A stretch of DNA of 64,000 bases from Cryptoclostridium sp036644995 (GTDB taxonomy: Bacteria; Bacillota; Dehalobacteriia; UBA7702), in contig JAVXOZ010000003.1 in NCBI GenBank assembly GCA_036644995.1, positions 62,001 to 126,000 of the forward strand, written 5' to 3'. Positions within the stretch are counted from its first letter, which is position 1, and the number at the start of each line of letters is the position of its first letter. Below, piece after piece: positions 52,499 to 61,410 of this stretch. The notes beneath the pieces were generated by a model. It had not been told where the DNA came from. It did no database searches and saw only the letters and a program-made list of their open reading frames with translations. The position numbers and the translations under genes are program-made.

Positions 52499-53870
52499 AA
52501 AAACAGTCAGCTTTAGAAGGCTAATTGCTTTTCGATTATGTGCATATGTTTTAATTGCCGCTTGTGCCATTTTCGTTTGGGATTGCCTTTGGGGCTACAT
52601 CTATTCGGAACATCGTTATAAAGTGGAAATGGCATATAATTTTGCAATTGATTTTAATGAATACGAAACTATTCCCGAGGACTATTTAAAAAGTAATGGT
52701 GCGGGGATTGAGGTTTTGGATGATGAATTAAAAATAGTGGAGTCCAAAGGGGTGGGGGTAAAAACCGATTACCAATATACTCCTGTGGAATTAGCGGAAT
52801 TGTTACTGAATGACGACCCTAAAATTCATGTATCCAGTGAAAAAGTAACCAATGCCCAAGGAGCTGCCTACACCATTGTGCTGCACCAAAATATTTTAGT
52901 GGGCACATTGGAAAAGTTGCAAAAAATGGCGTATTTTTATGCCGCAGTATTTCTTTTTGGCTGTGGGATAATTTTGCTTATTATTTTGTTCATTTTTGTA
53001 AAATCCATTTATAAGCCCATTCACAATAATTTAACATTTATTAAAACCAGCATTGCCAAAACACCTTACGATAAATCCAAAGCCGATGTATCAAAAGCCA
53101 CTCTCACAGAGGCAAAGGATGTAATAGAAGCCTATAATTCCATGATTGACGAGATGGAAACAATACGCAAGGATAAAGATGTATTGGTAGCTCAAAGCAA
53201 TCGCCTTATTTCCAATCTTTCCCACGATTTAAAATCTCCCATTACCACATTAAAAGGCTATTCCGAGGTGCTGATGAAGGAAAATATCAGCCCTGAGGAA
53301 CAAAAAAAGTATTTGGGTTATATTAACACAAATACTTCGGCTTTAGGTAGTATGGTAGACCTTTTATTTGAACAGGTAAAATTTCAATGTGAGGATTATT
53401 CCCTTAATTTGGAAAATAGAGATATGAATAGCTTTTTACGGGATATTGCCGCCAATTATTATATGCTTTTTGATCAAAGAGGTTTTAACGTCAATGTGAA
53501 TATTATGGAAGAACCTTATTTTATGGATTTCGATGCGGTTAATATGCGCCGAGTCTTTGCCAATCTTTTGGAAAATTGCCTCAGCCATAATTTCGAAGCT
53601 ACAGATGTGGAAATAGCCACAGCTATGGAGTGGGGCTATTATGTAATATATATTAAAGATAACGGTGTGGGGATTCCCCAAAATGACCGTGAAACCGTAT
53701 TTGAGCCGTTTTACCAAGGTGATTTATCCCGTACCAAGCAGCATAGCGGCTTGGGGCTTTATGTGGCCAGACAAATCATCGAAAAACACAATGGCACCAT
53801 TAAGCTATTTCAAGAAGAAAATTATAAAGTGGTGTTTAAAATATTTTTCAAAATTGCGGAACAAAATTAA
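52485..53870 (+). CDS. Sensor histidine kinase
   Basis: A 461-residue kinase paired with the regulator just upstream. TTG 52485 is used because AGAGGGCTGGG lies upstream and the other in-frame starts lie deep in the regulator gene. Two membrane segments (about 12-33 and 150-172) enclose an extracellular domain of about 115 residues rich in Asp and Glu. NLSHDLKSPITTLKGY holds phospho-acceptor His247; NLLENCLSHN, IKDNGVGIP and HSGLGLYVARQI are the N, G1 and G2 ATP-site boxes. The acidic sensor loop would suit sensing of cationic peptides, which is speculative. Confidence 0.94.
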   Translation: MKKNKKTVSFRRLIAFRLCAYVLIAACAIFVWDCLWGYIYSEHRYKVEMAYNFAIDFNEYETIPEDYLKSNGAGIEVLDDELKIVESKGVGVKTDYQYTPVELAELLLNDDPKIHVSSEKVTNAQGAAYTIVLHQNILVGTLEKLQKMAYFYAAVFLFGCGIILLIILFIFVKSIYKPIHNNLTFIKTSIAKTPYDKSKADVSKATLTEAKDVIEAYNSMIDEMETIRKDKDVLVAQSNRLISNLSHDLKSPITTLKGYSEVLMKENISPEEQKKYLGYINTNTSALGSMVDLLFEQVKFQCEDYSLNLENRDMNSFLRDIAANYYMLFDQRGFNVNVNIMEEPYFMDFDAVNMRRVFANLLENCLSHNFEATDVEIATAMEWGYYVIYIKDNGVGIPQNDRETVFEPFYQGDLSRTKQHSGLGLYVARQIIEKHNGTIKLFQEENYKVVFKIFFKIAEQN

Positions 53871-53902
53871 ACTATTTTTGAAAAAAAGTGCACATGAACT
53901 AA

Positions 53903-53958
53903 AATTTCAGTAAAGCAATTTTAGTGAAGCAATTTCAGTAAAGCAATTTCAGTAAAAC
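53903..53958 (+). repeat. 14-bp minisatellite, four units
   Basis: AATTTCAGTAAAGC is repeated four times in direct tandem (53903, 53917, 53931, 53945). Units 2 and 4 differ at one or two bases. It lies between convergent genes, 32 bp after the kinase stop. Confidence 0.92.
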
Positions 53959-53997
53959 AAAAAGTATATTTACATAAAATCTAAGTTACAGTAAAAA

Positions 53998-54327
53998 TCA
54001 AAAGACAAATTGCACCAAAATCATATAAAGTACCGTGCCACCGGCAATGCTGATAAGGTTATTTTTCTTCCACAGATGTACCAAAATCACAGCGCCAACC
54101 GCAATTAATTCAGGTATTCCATATGGGTATGCCAAAACCTTGGTATTTTGCAAACAATATACCACCAATAGAGCAATGATGGCATAGGGTAGCACTTTAC
54201 CTAAGTATAAAATATAATTTGGTGTCCTTTTACCCGGGGGAAACACGGCAAAAGGTATTACTCTGGTTATTAAAATAGCCGAGGCTGCCACTAAAACAAA
54301 AAGCAGCATTTCCATATTGTTTAGCAT
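53998..54327 (-). CDS. azlD: Branched-chain amino acid transport protein AzlD
   Basis: A 109-residue membrane protein with about four hydrophobic segments. ITRVIPFAVFPPGKRTPNYI and VLPYAIIALLVVYCL are typical of AzlD, the small partner of AzlC in branched-chain amino acid export. It overlaps the azlC end by 7 bp. Confidence 0.92.
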   Translation of the reverse strand: MLNNMEMLLFVLVAASAILITRVIPFAVFPPGKRTPNYILYLGKVLPYAIIALLVVYCLQNTKVLAYPYGIPELIAVGAVILVHLWKKNNLISIAGGTVLYMILVQFVF

Positions 54328-55040
54328 GATATGTCTGTTTCCTTTTTATTTTCAATTTTTTTGCGGCACAGTGTTAAGGAAATCATAATAATTAGTAAAG
54401 CAGGGATTAAAAAATTGTTTGCTCCAAAAATCAAAAGGCAGATAAAAGCTGTGCTTACCCCTATAATAGCAGGTAAATGAGTGGTGGCTTCATGCCATTG
54501 GTCTATGGCAATTACGGTAAAAAGTGCCGTCATCACAAAATCTATACCTGTGGTGTTGATGCTTATTAAAGAGCCAACCAACCCACCTAAAGTGCAGCCA
54601 ATTATCCAATAACTATGGTTTAAAACAGCAATGAGAAAGCGAAATTTATTGGGGTTTATCCCTTGGGGTGGTACTGCCGAGGATAAAAGGGCATAGGTTT
54701 CATCTGTTAAGCCAAAGATAATGTAAAATTTTTGCCACCCCATATCCTTAACCTTTTCCAAAAGTGAAAGTCCGTAAAAAATGTGTCTGGCATTTACCAT
54801 AAGTTCCATTATAAACACCTGTATAAGGCTATATCCGGGCAATAACATATTAATGGCAACAAATTGACCTGTGCCTGCAAACATTGTTAAAGCCATAAAA
54901 AAAGCCCAGCCAAAGGAATAACCCTTACTGGTTAATAATATACCAAAAGCGATACCCATAAAAATATACCCGAAAAAAACAGGTATGGTATGGGGTATCG
55001 CAGCTTTTAATATTTTATTGTGTTTTGATGGTGTTTCCAC
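54321..55040 (-). CDS. azlC: Branched-chain amino acid permease AzlC
   Basis: A 239-residue polytopic protein. FFGYIFMGIAFGILLTSKGY, MTMFAGTGQFVAINML-like LTMFAGTGQFVAINM, and MVNARHIFYGLSL are AzlC signatures, and GLTDETYALLSS is a further conserved box. It starts at GTG, 7 bp after GGAGG. With AzlD it forms an amino acid exporter. No AzlB regulator is visible. Confidence 0.94.
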   Translation of the reverse strand: METPSKHNKILKAAIPHTIPVFFGYIFMGIAFGILLTSKGYSFGWAFFMALTMFAGTGQFVAINMLLPGYSLIQVFIMELMVNARHIFYGLSLLEKVKDMGWQKFYIIFGLTDETYALLSSAVPPQGINPNKFRFLIAVLNHSYWIIGCTLGGLVGSLISINTTGIDFVMTALFTVIAIDQWHEATTHLPAIIGVSTAFICLLIFGANNFLIPALLIIMISLTLCRKKIENKKETDISC

Positions 55041-55123
55041 AGAAAATCCTCCGCTTTTTTAAGGTAACTAAAATATTATAACAACTTTTTTTGTAAACCG
55101 CAACGATTTTTACAAAAAAGCAC

Positions 55124-55152
55124 TTTTCAAAGGAAAATTAGTGTGCTATAAT
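55124..55152 (+). promoter_or_regulatory. Promoter of the thiamine operon
   Basis: TTTTCA (55124-55129) and TATAAT (55147-55152) are 17 bp apart, and TGC before the -10 gives an extended -10 element. Transcription would begin just upstream of the riboswitch. Confidence 0.8.
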
Positions 55153-55177
55153 AAAAATATAAATATAACTTAATAAT

Positions 55178-55300
55178 AGGGGAGCTTGATTCATCAGGCT
55201 GAGAGGGAGCAAAATGTAGCTTCGACCCTTATACCTGATGTGGATAATGCCACCGTAGGAACGTGTTCTGAGGTATGCCATATTAGGTGTACCTTTTTTA
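55178..55300 (+). promoter_or_regulatory. TPP riboswitch with transcription terminator
   Basis: The THI-box core is complete: GGGGAGC, CTGAGAGGGAGC, GACCCTTATACCTGAT, then GGATAATGCCACCGTAGGAA. Downstream, AGGTATGCC (55271-55279) pairs with GGTGTACCT (55286-55294) and is followed by TTTTTTATTTT, a terminator. Thiamine pyrophosphate binding should switch off cytX-thiMED. Confidence 0.96.
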
Positions 55301-55318
55301 TTTTGGGAAGGACACGAT

Positions 55319-56488
55319 ATGAAAAAAGAAAACTCTGTAAGTCACGGTCTGCTCTGGTTTGGGGCAGCTATTTCACTGGCGGAAATTATGACAGGAACGC
55401 TATTTGCCCCTATGGGGTGGGGTAAAGGGCTTCTTGCCATCGCTTTAGGGCACATTATAGGTTGTGCTTTACTTTATTTCTCAGGGCTTATTGGTGCTCA
55501 AATGGGTTTGCCTGCGGTTAAATCCAGCCGCTTGGCTTTTGGCAAATATGGCTCCTACGGCTTTTCCTTATTTAATATTGTCCAACTTTTGGGTTGGACA
55601 GCCATTATGATAATGGGTGGCAGTGCTGTTTTGCATCAAACCATGTCTATTTTAACGGGGTATGAAAATCCCGCTTTGTGGACTATCCTCATTGGTGCTT
55701 TAATTGCTCTTTGGATAGCCGTGGGGCTTAAAAACGTCAGCAAATTCAATGTGGTGGCGGTGGGTGGTTTATTTTTACTCACCATAGTGTTAAGCTTTGT
55801 GGTTTTTGGCGGCGAAGCAAAGGCGGTTAGTGGTTCACTGAGCTTTGGTGCGGCGGTGGAATTAAGCATTGCCATGCCATTATCTTGGTTGCCCTTAATC
55901 AGCGATTACACCAGACACAGCAAAAATCCGAAAAAAACAGCGGCGGTTAGTGCCCTTACCTATTTTGTTGGCAGTGTTTGGATGTATGTTATCGGAATGG
56001 GGCTGGCTATCTATGCAGGTGGCGGCGATATTGGCATAGTTTTGGCAAGTGTGGGCTTAGGTGTTGTGGGGCTTTTTATAGCCTTATTTTCCACTGTTAC
56101 CACCACTTTTTTAGATGCTTATTCTGCTGGGGTTTCCTTTGGTAATCTCACCAATGGCAAAGGGGAAAAAGCCTTTGCTCTGGGAGTTTGTGCCGTGGCA
56201 ACTGTTTTGGCTTTGTTTTTCCCCATGGATAAATATGAAAGTTTTCTTTACCTCATAGGTTCGTTCTTTGTGCCTATGGTAACGCTGCTGTTGATGGAAT
56301 ATTTTGTTTATGGTGAACGCAGCATTGATAAAGCCTTTCGCTGGGATAATGCTATCCTTTGGGTAGTGGGTTTTGTGCTATATCGTGTATTTTTATCAGT
56401 TGATACCATTATAGGCAGCACCATTCCGGTTATGATAATATTGGCATTGATATCATTGGTGGTTCATAAAATATTAAGGAGGAAATAG
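55319..56488 (+). CDS. cytX: Hydroxymethylpyrimidine transporter CytX
   Basis: A 389-residue NCS1-type nucleobase permease with about twelve hydrophobic segments. LLWFGAAISLAEIMTGTLFA and MPLSWLPLISDYTRH are the family's substrate-binding segments. Position right after a TPP riboswitch and before thiM-E-D supports uptake of the thiamine pyrimidine precursor. GGGAAGGA precedes the ATG. Confidence 0.9.
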   Translation: MKKENSVSHGLLWFGAAISLAEIMTGTLFAPMGWGKGLLAIALGHIIGCALLYFSGLIGAQMGLPAVKSSRLAFGKYGSYGFSLFNIVQLLGWTAIMIMGGSAVLHQTMSILTGYENPALWTILIGALIALWIAVGLKNVSKFNVVAVGGLFLLTIVLSFVVFGGEAKAVSGSLSFGAAVELSIAMPLSWLPLISDYTRHSKNPKKTAAVSALTYFVGSVWMYVIGMGLAIYAGGGDIGIVLASVGLGVVGLFIALFSTVTTTFLDAYSAGVSFGNLTNGKGEKAFALGVCAVATVLALFFPMDKYESFLYLIGSFFVPMVTLLLMEYFVYGERSIDKAFRWDNAILWVVGFVLYRVFLSVDTIIGSTIPVMIILALISLVVHKILRRK

Positions 56489-56489
56489 T

Positions 56490-57308
56490 ATGTTTTTTAA
56501 TATTCTAACTAATGTAAGAAAAAAAATACCTTTAACCCATTGCATTACCAATTACGTAACGGTAAATTCCTGTGCCAATGCAATATTGGCTGTGGGTGGT
56601 GCTCCCATTATGGCAGATGATATTGAAGAAGTTGCGGAAATTACAGCTATGAGCAATGCTCTGGTTTTAAACATAGGCACTTTAAATAAGCGTACTGTGC
56701 AATCCATGGTAAAAGCAGGTATAGCTGCTAATGAAAAAGGTATCCCTGTGATTTTGGATCCCGTGGGTGTGGGGGCATCTAATTTACGAAACAGTGCCAC
56801 CGCAGAACTTATAAATAAGGTAAAATTTGCAGCTATCCGAGGTAATATTTCTGAAATTAAAAATATATATGATGGCAGCGCCAAGGCACATGGTGTGGAT
56901 GTGGATATTTCAGATAGTAATATTGAGCCACAGCAGCTATGTGAGTATGCAAAGGTGTTGAGCTTACGCACAGGTGCGGTTATAGCCATAACCGGTGCCA
57001 CAGATGTTATTGCCCAAAGTGAAAAAGCAGCTTTGCTAAAAAACGGAAATCCCATGCTTTCAAATGTTACCGGCAGTGGTTGTATGCTTTCGGCAATTAC
57101 CGGTGCTTTTTTGGGTGCAAACCCCAATAATTGTTGGGAAGCCACTGTTTCCGCCACAGCTTTAATGGGTATTGCCGGGGAAATAGCCCAAAGTAAAACC
57201 GTAAAAAATGGTGTTGGCATCGGCAGTTTTAATGTGTATCTAATGGATGCTCTGAGCCAGATTGATGAGGCAAAAATGAAAGAGGCGATTAAAATTGAAA
57301 TTATCTAA
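56490..57308 (+). CDS. thiM: Hydroxyethylthiazole kinase
   Basis: A 272-residue ribokinase-fold enzyme that phosphorylates the thiazole alcohol for salvage. PLTHCITNYVTVNSCANAIL, GGAPIMADD, LDPVGVGASNLR, GNISEI and the anion-hole loop NVTGSGCMLSAITGAFLG with the catalytic Cys are all present. AGGAGG is 8 bp upstream. It overlaps thiE by 14 bp. Confidence 0.96.
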   Translation: MFFNILTNVRKKIPLTHCITNYVTVNSCANAILAVGGAPIMADDIEEVAEITAMSNALVLNIGTLNKRTVQSMVKAGIAANEKGIPVILDPVGVGASNLRNSATAELINKVKFAAIRGNISEIKNIYDGSAKAHGVDVDISDSNIEPQQLCEYAKVLSLRTGAVIAITGATDVIAQSEKAALLKNGNPMLSNVTGSGCMLSAITGAFLGANPNNCWEATVSATALMGIAGEIAQSKTVKNGVGIGSFNVYLMDALSQIDEAKMKEAIKIEII

Positions 57309-57927
57309 AGCAGATATGTTGTTATATGCCGTAACGGACAGAACATGGTTAAATGGTAAAACCTTAGCCGCAACAGTAGAGGAAATTCTTAAAAGCGGTA
57401 TCACTTTTTTGCAATTACGTGAAAAAGAATTGGATTACGATGATTTTTTGACCGAGGCACTGGCAATAGGAGCTTTAGCAAAAAAATATAATGTGCCGTT
57501 TGTGATAAATGATGATGTAAAAATAGCCATGGCAGCCAATACAGATGGTGTTCATGTAGGTCAGGATGATGGCAATGTGGCGGTTCTTCGCAAGGAAATA
57601 GGTGATAAAATACTGGGAGTTTCCGTGCATACCGTAGAACAAGCCTTAAAAGCACAGGAAGAAGGTGCGGATTATTTAGGGGTTGGTGCCATGTTTGCCA
57701 CGGATACAAAAACCGATGCTACTGTGGTATCTAAAGATACTTTAAAAGCTATTGGTAATGCTGTGGATATCCCTGTGGTAATTATCGGCGGTGTTAATAA
57801 AGATACTATTCCTCAATTTAAAAATTGCGGTGCCCATGGTGCTGCGGTGGTTTCCGCTATATTTGCCCAAAAAAATCCCGTTGCAGCAACCAAGGAATTG
57901 GTAAAATTATGCAGTGAGGTGTTCTAA
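57295..57927 (+). CDS. thiE: Thiamine-phosphate synthase
   Basis: A 210-residue barrel that joins the pyrimidine and thiazole phosphates. ITFLQLREKELDYDDFL, VPFVINDDVKIAMAANTDGVHVGQDD and GVSVHTVEQALKAQEEGADYLGVGAMFAT are the conserved substrate loops. It starts with TTG inside the end of thiM, behind AAAGAGGCG. thiD begins right after its stop. Confidence 0.95.
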   Translation: MKLSKADMLLYAVTDRTWLNGKTLAATVEEILKSGITFLQLREKELDYDDFLTEALAIGALAKKYNVPFVINDDVKIAMAANTDGVHVGQDDGNVAVLRKEIGDKILGVSVHTVEQALKAQEEGADYLGVGAMFATDTKTDATVVSKDTLKAIGNAVDIPVVIIGGVNKDTIPQFKNCGAHGAAVVSAIFAQKNPVAATKELVKLCSEVF

Positions 57928-58716
57928 ATGTTTAAAGTTTTAACAATAGCAGGTTCAGATTGCAGTGGCGGTGCAGGTATTCAGGCGGATTTGAAAACAA
58001 TGGCAGCTCATGGTGTTTATGGTATGAGTGCCATAACTGCTTTAACAGCTCAAAATACTTTAGGGGTATCGGGAATTTTGGAGTGTACCCCTGAATTTTT
58101 AGGTGAGCAATTAGATAATATATTTACGGATATTTATCCCGATGCGGTAAAAATAGGCATGGTGGCAAGTGAGGGGCTAATTAAAGTTATTGGGGAAAAA
58201 CTTAAAGAATATCATGCCAAAAATATAGTGGTAGACCCTGTTATGGTGGCAACCAGTGGCAGTGCTCTCATGGCTAAATCTGCATCTAAATTATTAAAAG
58301 ATGTGCTGATACCCTGCGCCGATGTGATAACCCCAAATATTGCCGAAGCAGAAGCACTAAGCGGTAAAAAAATTGCCAATGCAGATGATATGATAGCCGC
58401 CGCCGTGGCAATTTCACATTATTATAAGGGCTATATTTTAATAAAAGGTGGACACTGTAAAGATAATGCCGATGATTTACTTTGGCATAAGGGTGAAGCC
58501 CACTGGGTGCGTGGTAGCCGTATAGATAATGAAAATACCCATGGTACAGGTTGTACTTTATCTTCAGCCATTGCCTGTGAATTGGCAGGGGGTAAGGATA
58601 TGTTAAATGCTGTTATCTCTGCCAAGGCTTATATTAATGCCGCCTTGGAATTTGGCTTAGATTTAGGCAAGGGTAGGGGCCCTCTAAATCATAACGTACC
58701 ATGGGTGGTTTCCTAA
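57928..58716 (+). CDS. thiD: Hydroxymethylpyrimidine (phosphate) kinase
   Basis: A 262-residue ribokinase-fold enzyme. TIAGSDCSGGAGIQADLKTM, AVKIGMVAS, VVDPVMVATSGSALM and NTHGTGCTLSSAIAC with the catalytic Cys are diagnostic. It phosphorylates HMP twice for ThiE. Together cytX, thiM, thiE and thiD make a salvage route; de novo genes (thiC, thiG) are not present here. Confidence 0.96.
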   Translation: MFKVLTIAGSDCSGGAGIQADLKTMAAHGVYGMSAITALTAQNTLGVSGILECTPEFLGEQLDNIFTDIYPDAVKIGMVASEGLIKVIGEKLKEYHAKNIVVDPVMVATSGSALMAKSASKLLKDVLIPCADVITPNIAEAEALSGKKIANADDMIAAAVAISHYYKGYILIKGGHCKDNADDLLWHKGEAHWVRGSRIDNENTHGTGCTLSSAIACELAGGKDMLNAVISAKAYINAALEFGLDLGKGRGPLNHNVPWVVS

Positions 58717-58751
58717 TTAAATTTATGGGGTAATCTCACCAAAAGCATTCA

Positions 58752-58906
58752 GGCTGTTGATAAAATCTGATATTCGGTAAAATCCCTTCCCACCCACTGC
58801 TTATGTACATTTAGATACACTGCACAGCGGCTGCTCAGGGAGTTTTATCGCTTTCTTAACAGCCTGACATCTTGCCAAACAACTATGTTTTTTGACAATC
58901 TGAGCA
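58752..58906 (+). repeat. Structured intergenic repeat, copy B
   Basis: About 155 bp closely matching 31235-31399, including the blocks CCACTGCTTATGTACAT, CACTGCACAGCGGCTGCTCA and TTAACAGCCTGACATCTTGC. It lacks about 10 bp present in copy A (GAATCTAAGG region). The outer inverted repeat GGCTGTT...AACAGCC is perfect here. The flanking AGCAGATTT hairpins of copy A are absent. It lies after thiD and before the SLH peptidase gene. Confidence 0.85.
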
Positions 58907-58942
58907 TTTTATGTATTAGTGACATTTTATGGAATTTTTACG

Positions 58943-58971
58943 TTGATGTGGGTAAATAAATGTGTTAAAAT
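58943..58971 (+). promoter_or_regulatory. Promoter of the SLH peptidase gene
   Basis: TTGATG (58943-58948) and TAAAAT (58966-58971) are 17 bp apart, 37 bp before the ATG. Confidence 0.6.
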
Positions 58972-59008
58972 ATATGTGTTGAAAATAAAATGATAATAGG
59001 AGGTTTAA

Positions 59009-61189
59009 ATGAAAACATTGAAAAGGAAAATACCTTTAATTGTGGCAACACTTATATTTTTATTTGCGTTTTGCTCCACAGGTGCTTTGGCAAGTGAGGA
59101 TACCTATACGTATCGCACCACGGAAAATTCTGCAATAATATCCCAGTATTTTAGCGAAAAAGAAGAAGTGATTATTCCCAATACCATAGATTCATTACCC
59201 GTTACCACCATTGACCGGGGTGCTTTTAATAAGTGTAAAAATTTAATAAAGGTTACTTTGCCCAATACTGTTAAAAACCTGCCCAATGGCTTATTTAGCA
59301 AAAATACCATAATATATAGCCATAAAAGTGCATATTTAGAGGATTACGCCAAGGCTAATAATCTAATATTTAAGGTTAAATCACCTGTTATTTTATCGGT
59401 GGATTTAAGCGGTTTTCCCGATGTTCCCACTAATGAATGGTATACATCCTATGTAAATGATTTAATACAACAGGGGCTTGTTAAAGGATATGAAAACGGT
59501 TTGTTTTTACCCCAAAATAATATCACCAGAGGTGAATTTGTAAAAATATTGGCAGAGGCATCAAAGGAAGATTTAACTTTATTTAAAGGACAATCTGTTT
59601 TTACCGATGTGCCAAAAAATAGTTGGTATGCTCATTATATTATGTGGGCATATTCCCGTGGCATTGTAACAGGTAACGGTGACCAAACTTTTAGCCCTGA
59701 AAATAATATCAGTCGCCAAGAGATGATGGTAATTCAGCAGCGTTATGCTACATATATTTCCAAAATTACTTTGCCTGCCATGGTTTCACAGATGGTGTTT
59801 TCAGATGATGCCCAAATAGCAACTTGGGCAAGAGATGCAGTAAAATCCTTGCAAATAGCAGGTATTGTTAATGGCAGTGATAATAATAAATTGGCTCCTA
59901 CTGCGTTTTCCACCCGTGCAGAGGCAACAAAGGTTGTTAGTTCCTTCCTTGCTTTATTAAAGGCGGATAATTCTACCAAGGAAATAAAAGGTTTTACCTA
60001 TATTCCCAATGAAAAAACCTATTGGCAGGATGGAAAATTAATGGAATCAGCCATTGTTCCTACTCTTAATAACGGTAAATTAGTAATTCCTTTCACCGGT
60101 TATTGCCAATATAAAAATGCAGCCTTGGTAAAGGAAGAAGGGGGTAAAATTACAGTTAATTTATCTAATGGTAGTTGGATAACTATGCAAAATGGATCTG
60201 CAAATATACAAAACTCACAAAATCAAAGTATTACATTATCTGCTCCTGTAACCATTGCAGGGGATGAAGTAATTGTGGATATTACAAGTATTGCCCCTTT
60301 ATTTGGTGATGTTGTCCAAATTTCCACGGATGGCTCAGGTGTTTTTGTTTATCCTCAAAATCGCAATATAGATGAAAAAAATTGGTTGCAGGGCTATCGC
60401 AGTTTACAGGCGATTGCTGCTGCAAAAGTTGATTTTTATACCTCAACTTACGGTAAAAGCGGCAAAAATCAAGATTTATCCTACTCTGTAATAACACCCT
60501 CAAACTACACCAAAACTATTATGTTGGTTTTTGAGCAGCATGGCTTTGAAGATGACTACGATAAAGATGGGCAGGTTTTGGTAAACTCTGCAAACACTAT
60601 TACAGAGTGGTTTAAAAATGCCGATGTAGAATCCTTTAATGGTGCCAGATTAGTTATTGTTGCCTCGGCAAATCCTGATGGACTTAGCTATGGGTACACC
60701 AATAATGGCCCTGGGCGTTGCACTGTGGTGGGTGGTGTGGATATGAACCGAGATTGGCCAACCAGCACCTATCAGAGTAGTACCACCCCACGTAATTACA
60801 CCTTAAGCCCCTTATCCTGTAATGAAACAAAAAGCCTAAAAGATTTAATAACTACCATGAGTCCTAATGTTTTGTTGGATTGCCACGGCTGGCTCAATGG
60901 CACTTACGGCGATAAAAGAATAGCAGATATCTTTAAAAAAGAAATGGGTTTACCTTATAAAACGTTGTTTTCCACAAGCAGCAGCCTTAGTGCCACCAAT
61001 GTAACATACCTTTCCGATGCGGAAATAGAGGATGCCTATATTTCGGGTCTTGTGGGTTTTAAAGGTTACTTGGCAGGCTACGGTTTTGAGCAAAATATAA
61101 CTTCTGCCTTGGTGGAATTTACCGCACCCGATGTGTTGGATAACAATAAATTAGCAAATGCTATTAAGTCCATAGCTAAAACTTTCTAA
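59009..61189 (+). CDS. SLH-anchored surface zinc carboxypeptidase (M14-like)
   Basis: A 726-residue exported protein. Residues 1-28 are a signal peptide ending in ALA. About 40-125 is a short leucine-rich BspA-type segment (IDRGAFNKCKNLIKVTLPNT). Three SLH domains follow at about 135-178 (FPDVPTNEWYTSYVNDLI), 198-240 (FTDVPKNSWYAHYIMWA) and 263-310, for binding secondary cell wall polymer. About 335-450 resembles a copper-amine-oxidase N-terminal-like domain. From about 480 lies an M14 domain: His511/Glu514 (QHGFED), Asn580-Arg581 (VDMNRDW), His626 (LDCHGW) and Glu703 (LVEFTA) fit zinc ligands and catalytic residues. It probably trims peptides or cell-wall stem peptides at the surface. Confidence 0.88.
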   Translation: MKTLKRKIPLIVATLIFLFAFCSTGALASEDTYTYRTTENSAIISQYFSEKEEVIIPNTIDSLPVTTIDRGAFNKCKNLIKVTLPNTVKNLPNGLFSKNTIIYSHKSAYLEDYAKANNLIFKVKSPVILSVDLSGFPDVPTNEWYTSYVNDLIQQGLVKGYENGLFLPQNNITRGEFVKILAEASKEDLTLFKGQSVFTDVPKNSWYAHYIMWAYSRGIVTGNGDQTFSPENNISRQEMMVIQQRYATYISKITLPAMVSQMVFSDDAQIATWARDAVKSLQIAGIVNGSDNNKLAPTAFSTRAEATKVVSSFLALLKADNSTKEIKGFTYIPNEKTYWQDGKLMESAIVPTLNNGKLVIPFTGYCQYKNAALVKEEGGKITVNLSNGSWITMQNGSANIQNSQNQSITLSAPVTIAGDEVIVDITSIAPLFGDVVQISTDGSGVFVYPQNRNIDEKNWLQGYRSLQAIAAAKVDFYTSTYGKSGKNQDLSYSVITPSNYTKTIMLVFEQHGFEDDYDKDGQVLVNSANTITEWFKNADVESFNGARLVIVASANPDGLSYGYTNNGPGRCTVVGGVDMNRDWPTSTYQSSTTPRNYTLSPLSCNETKSLKDLITTMSPNVLLDCHGWLNGTYGDKRIADIFKKEMGLPYKTLFSTSSSLSATNVTYLSDAEIEDAYISGLVGFKGYLAGYGFEQNITSALVEFTAPDVLDNNKLANAIKSIAKTF

Positions 61190-61212
61190 GTAAAACTTAC
61201 TACAATATAAAT

Positions 61213-61291
61213 AACAGGGTAACCCCAAGCTAAAATGTCTTATGTATTGATATACATTCTATGGCTTTAGCTTGGCTGGTTACCCTGTTTT
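61213..61291 (+). terminator. Terminator after the SLH peptidase gene
   Basis: AACAGGGTAACC pairs with GGTTACCCTGTT, and AAGCTAAA with TTTAGCTT inside it, giving a long two-part stem with a 30-nt apical region, followed by T. It may serve the opposing gene too. Confidence 0.85.
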
Positions 61292-61410
61292 AATTTATAC
61301 AAAAAATTTGAATTACGGGATAATTGCAGATAGTTTTAAACGTAAAATAAATTACACATAATGTGATATTTGCGTAATATACTGCTTATAATTAACCCCT
61401 ATTTACGGTT

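Noticed and set aside
53903..53958. CRISPR array
   Set aside because: Units are 14 bp and directly adjacent with no spacers.
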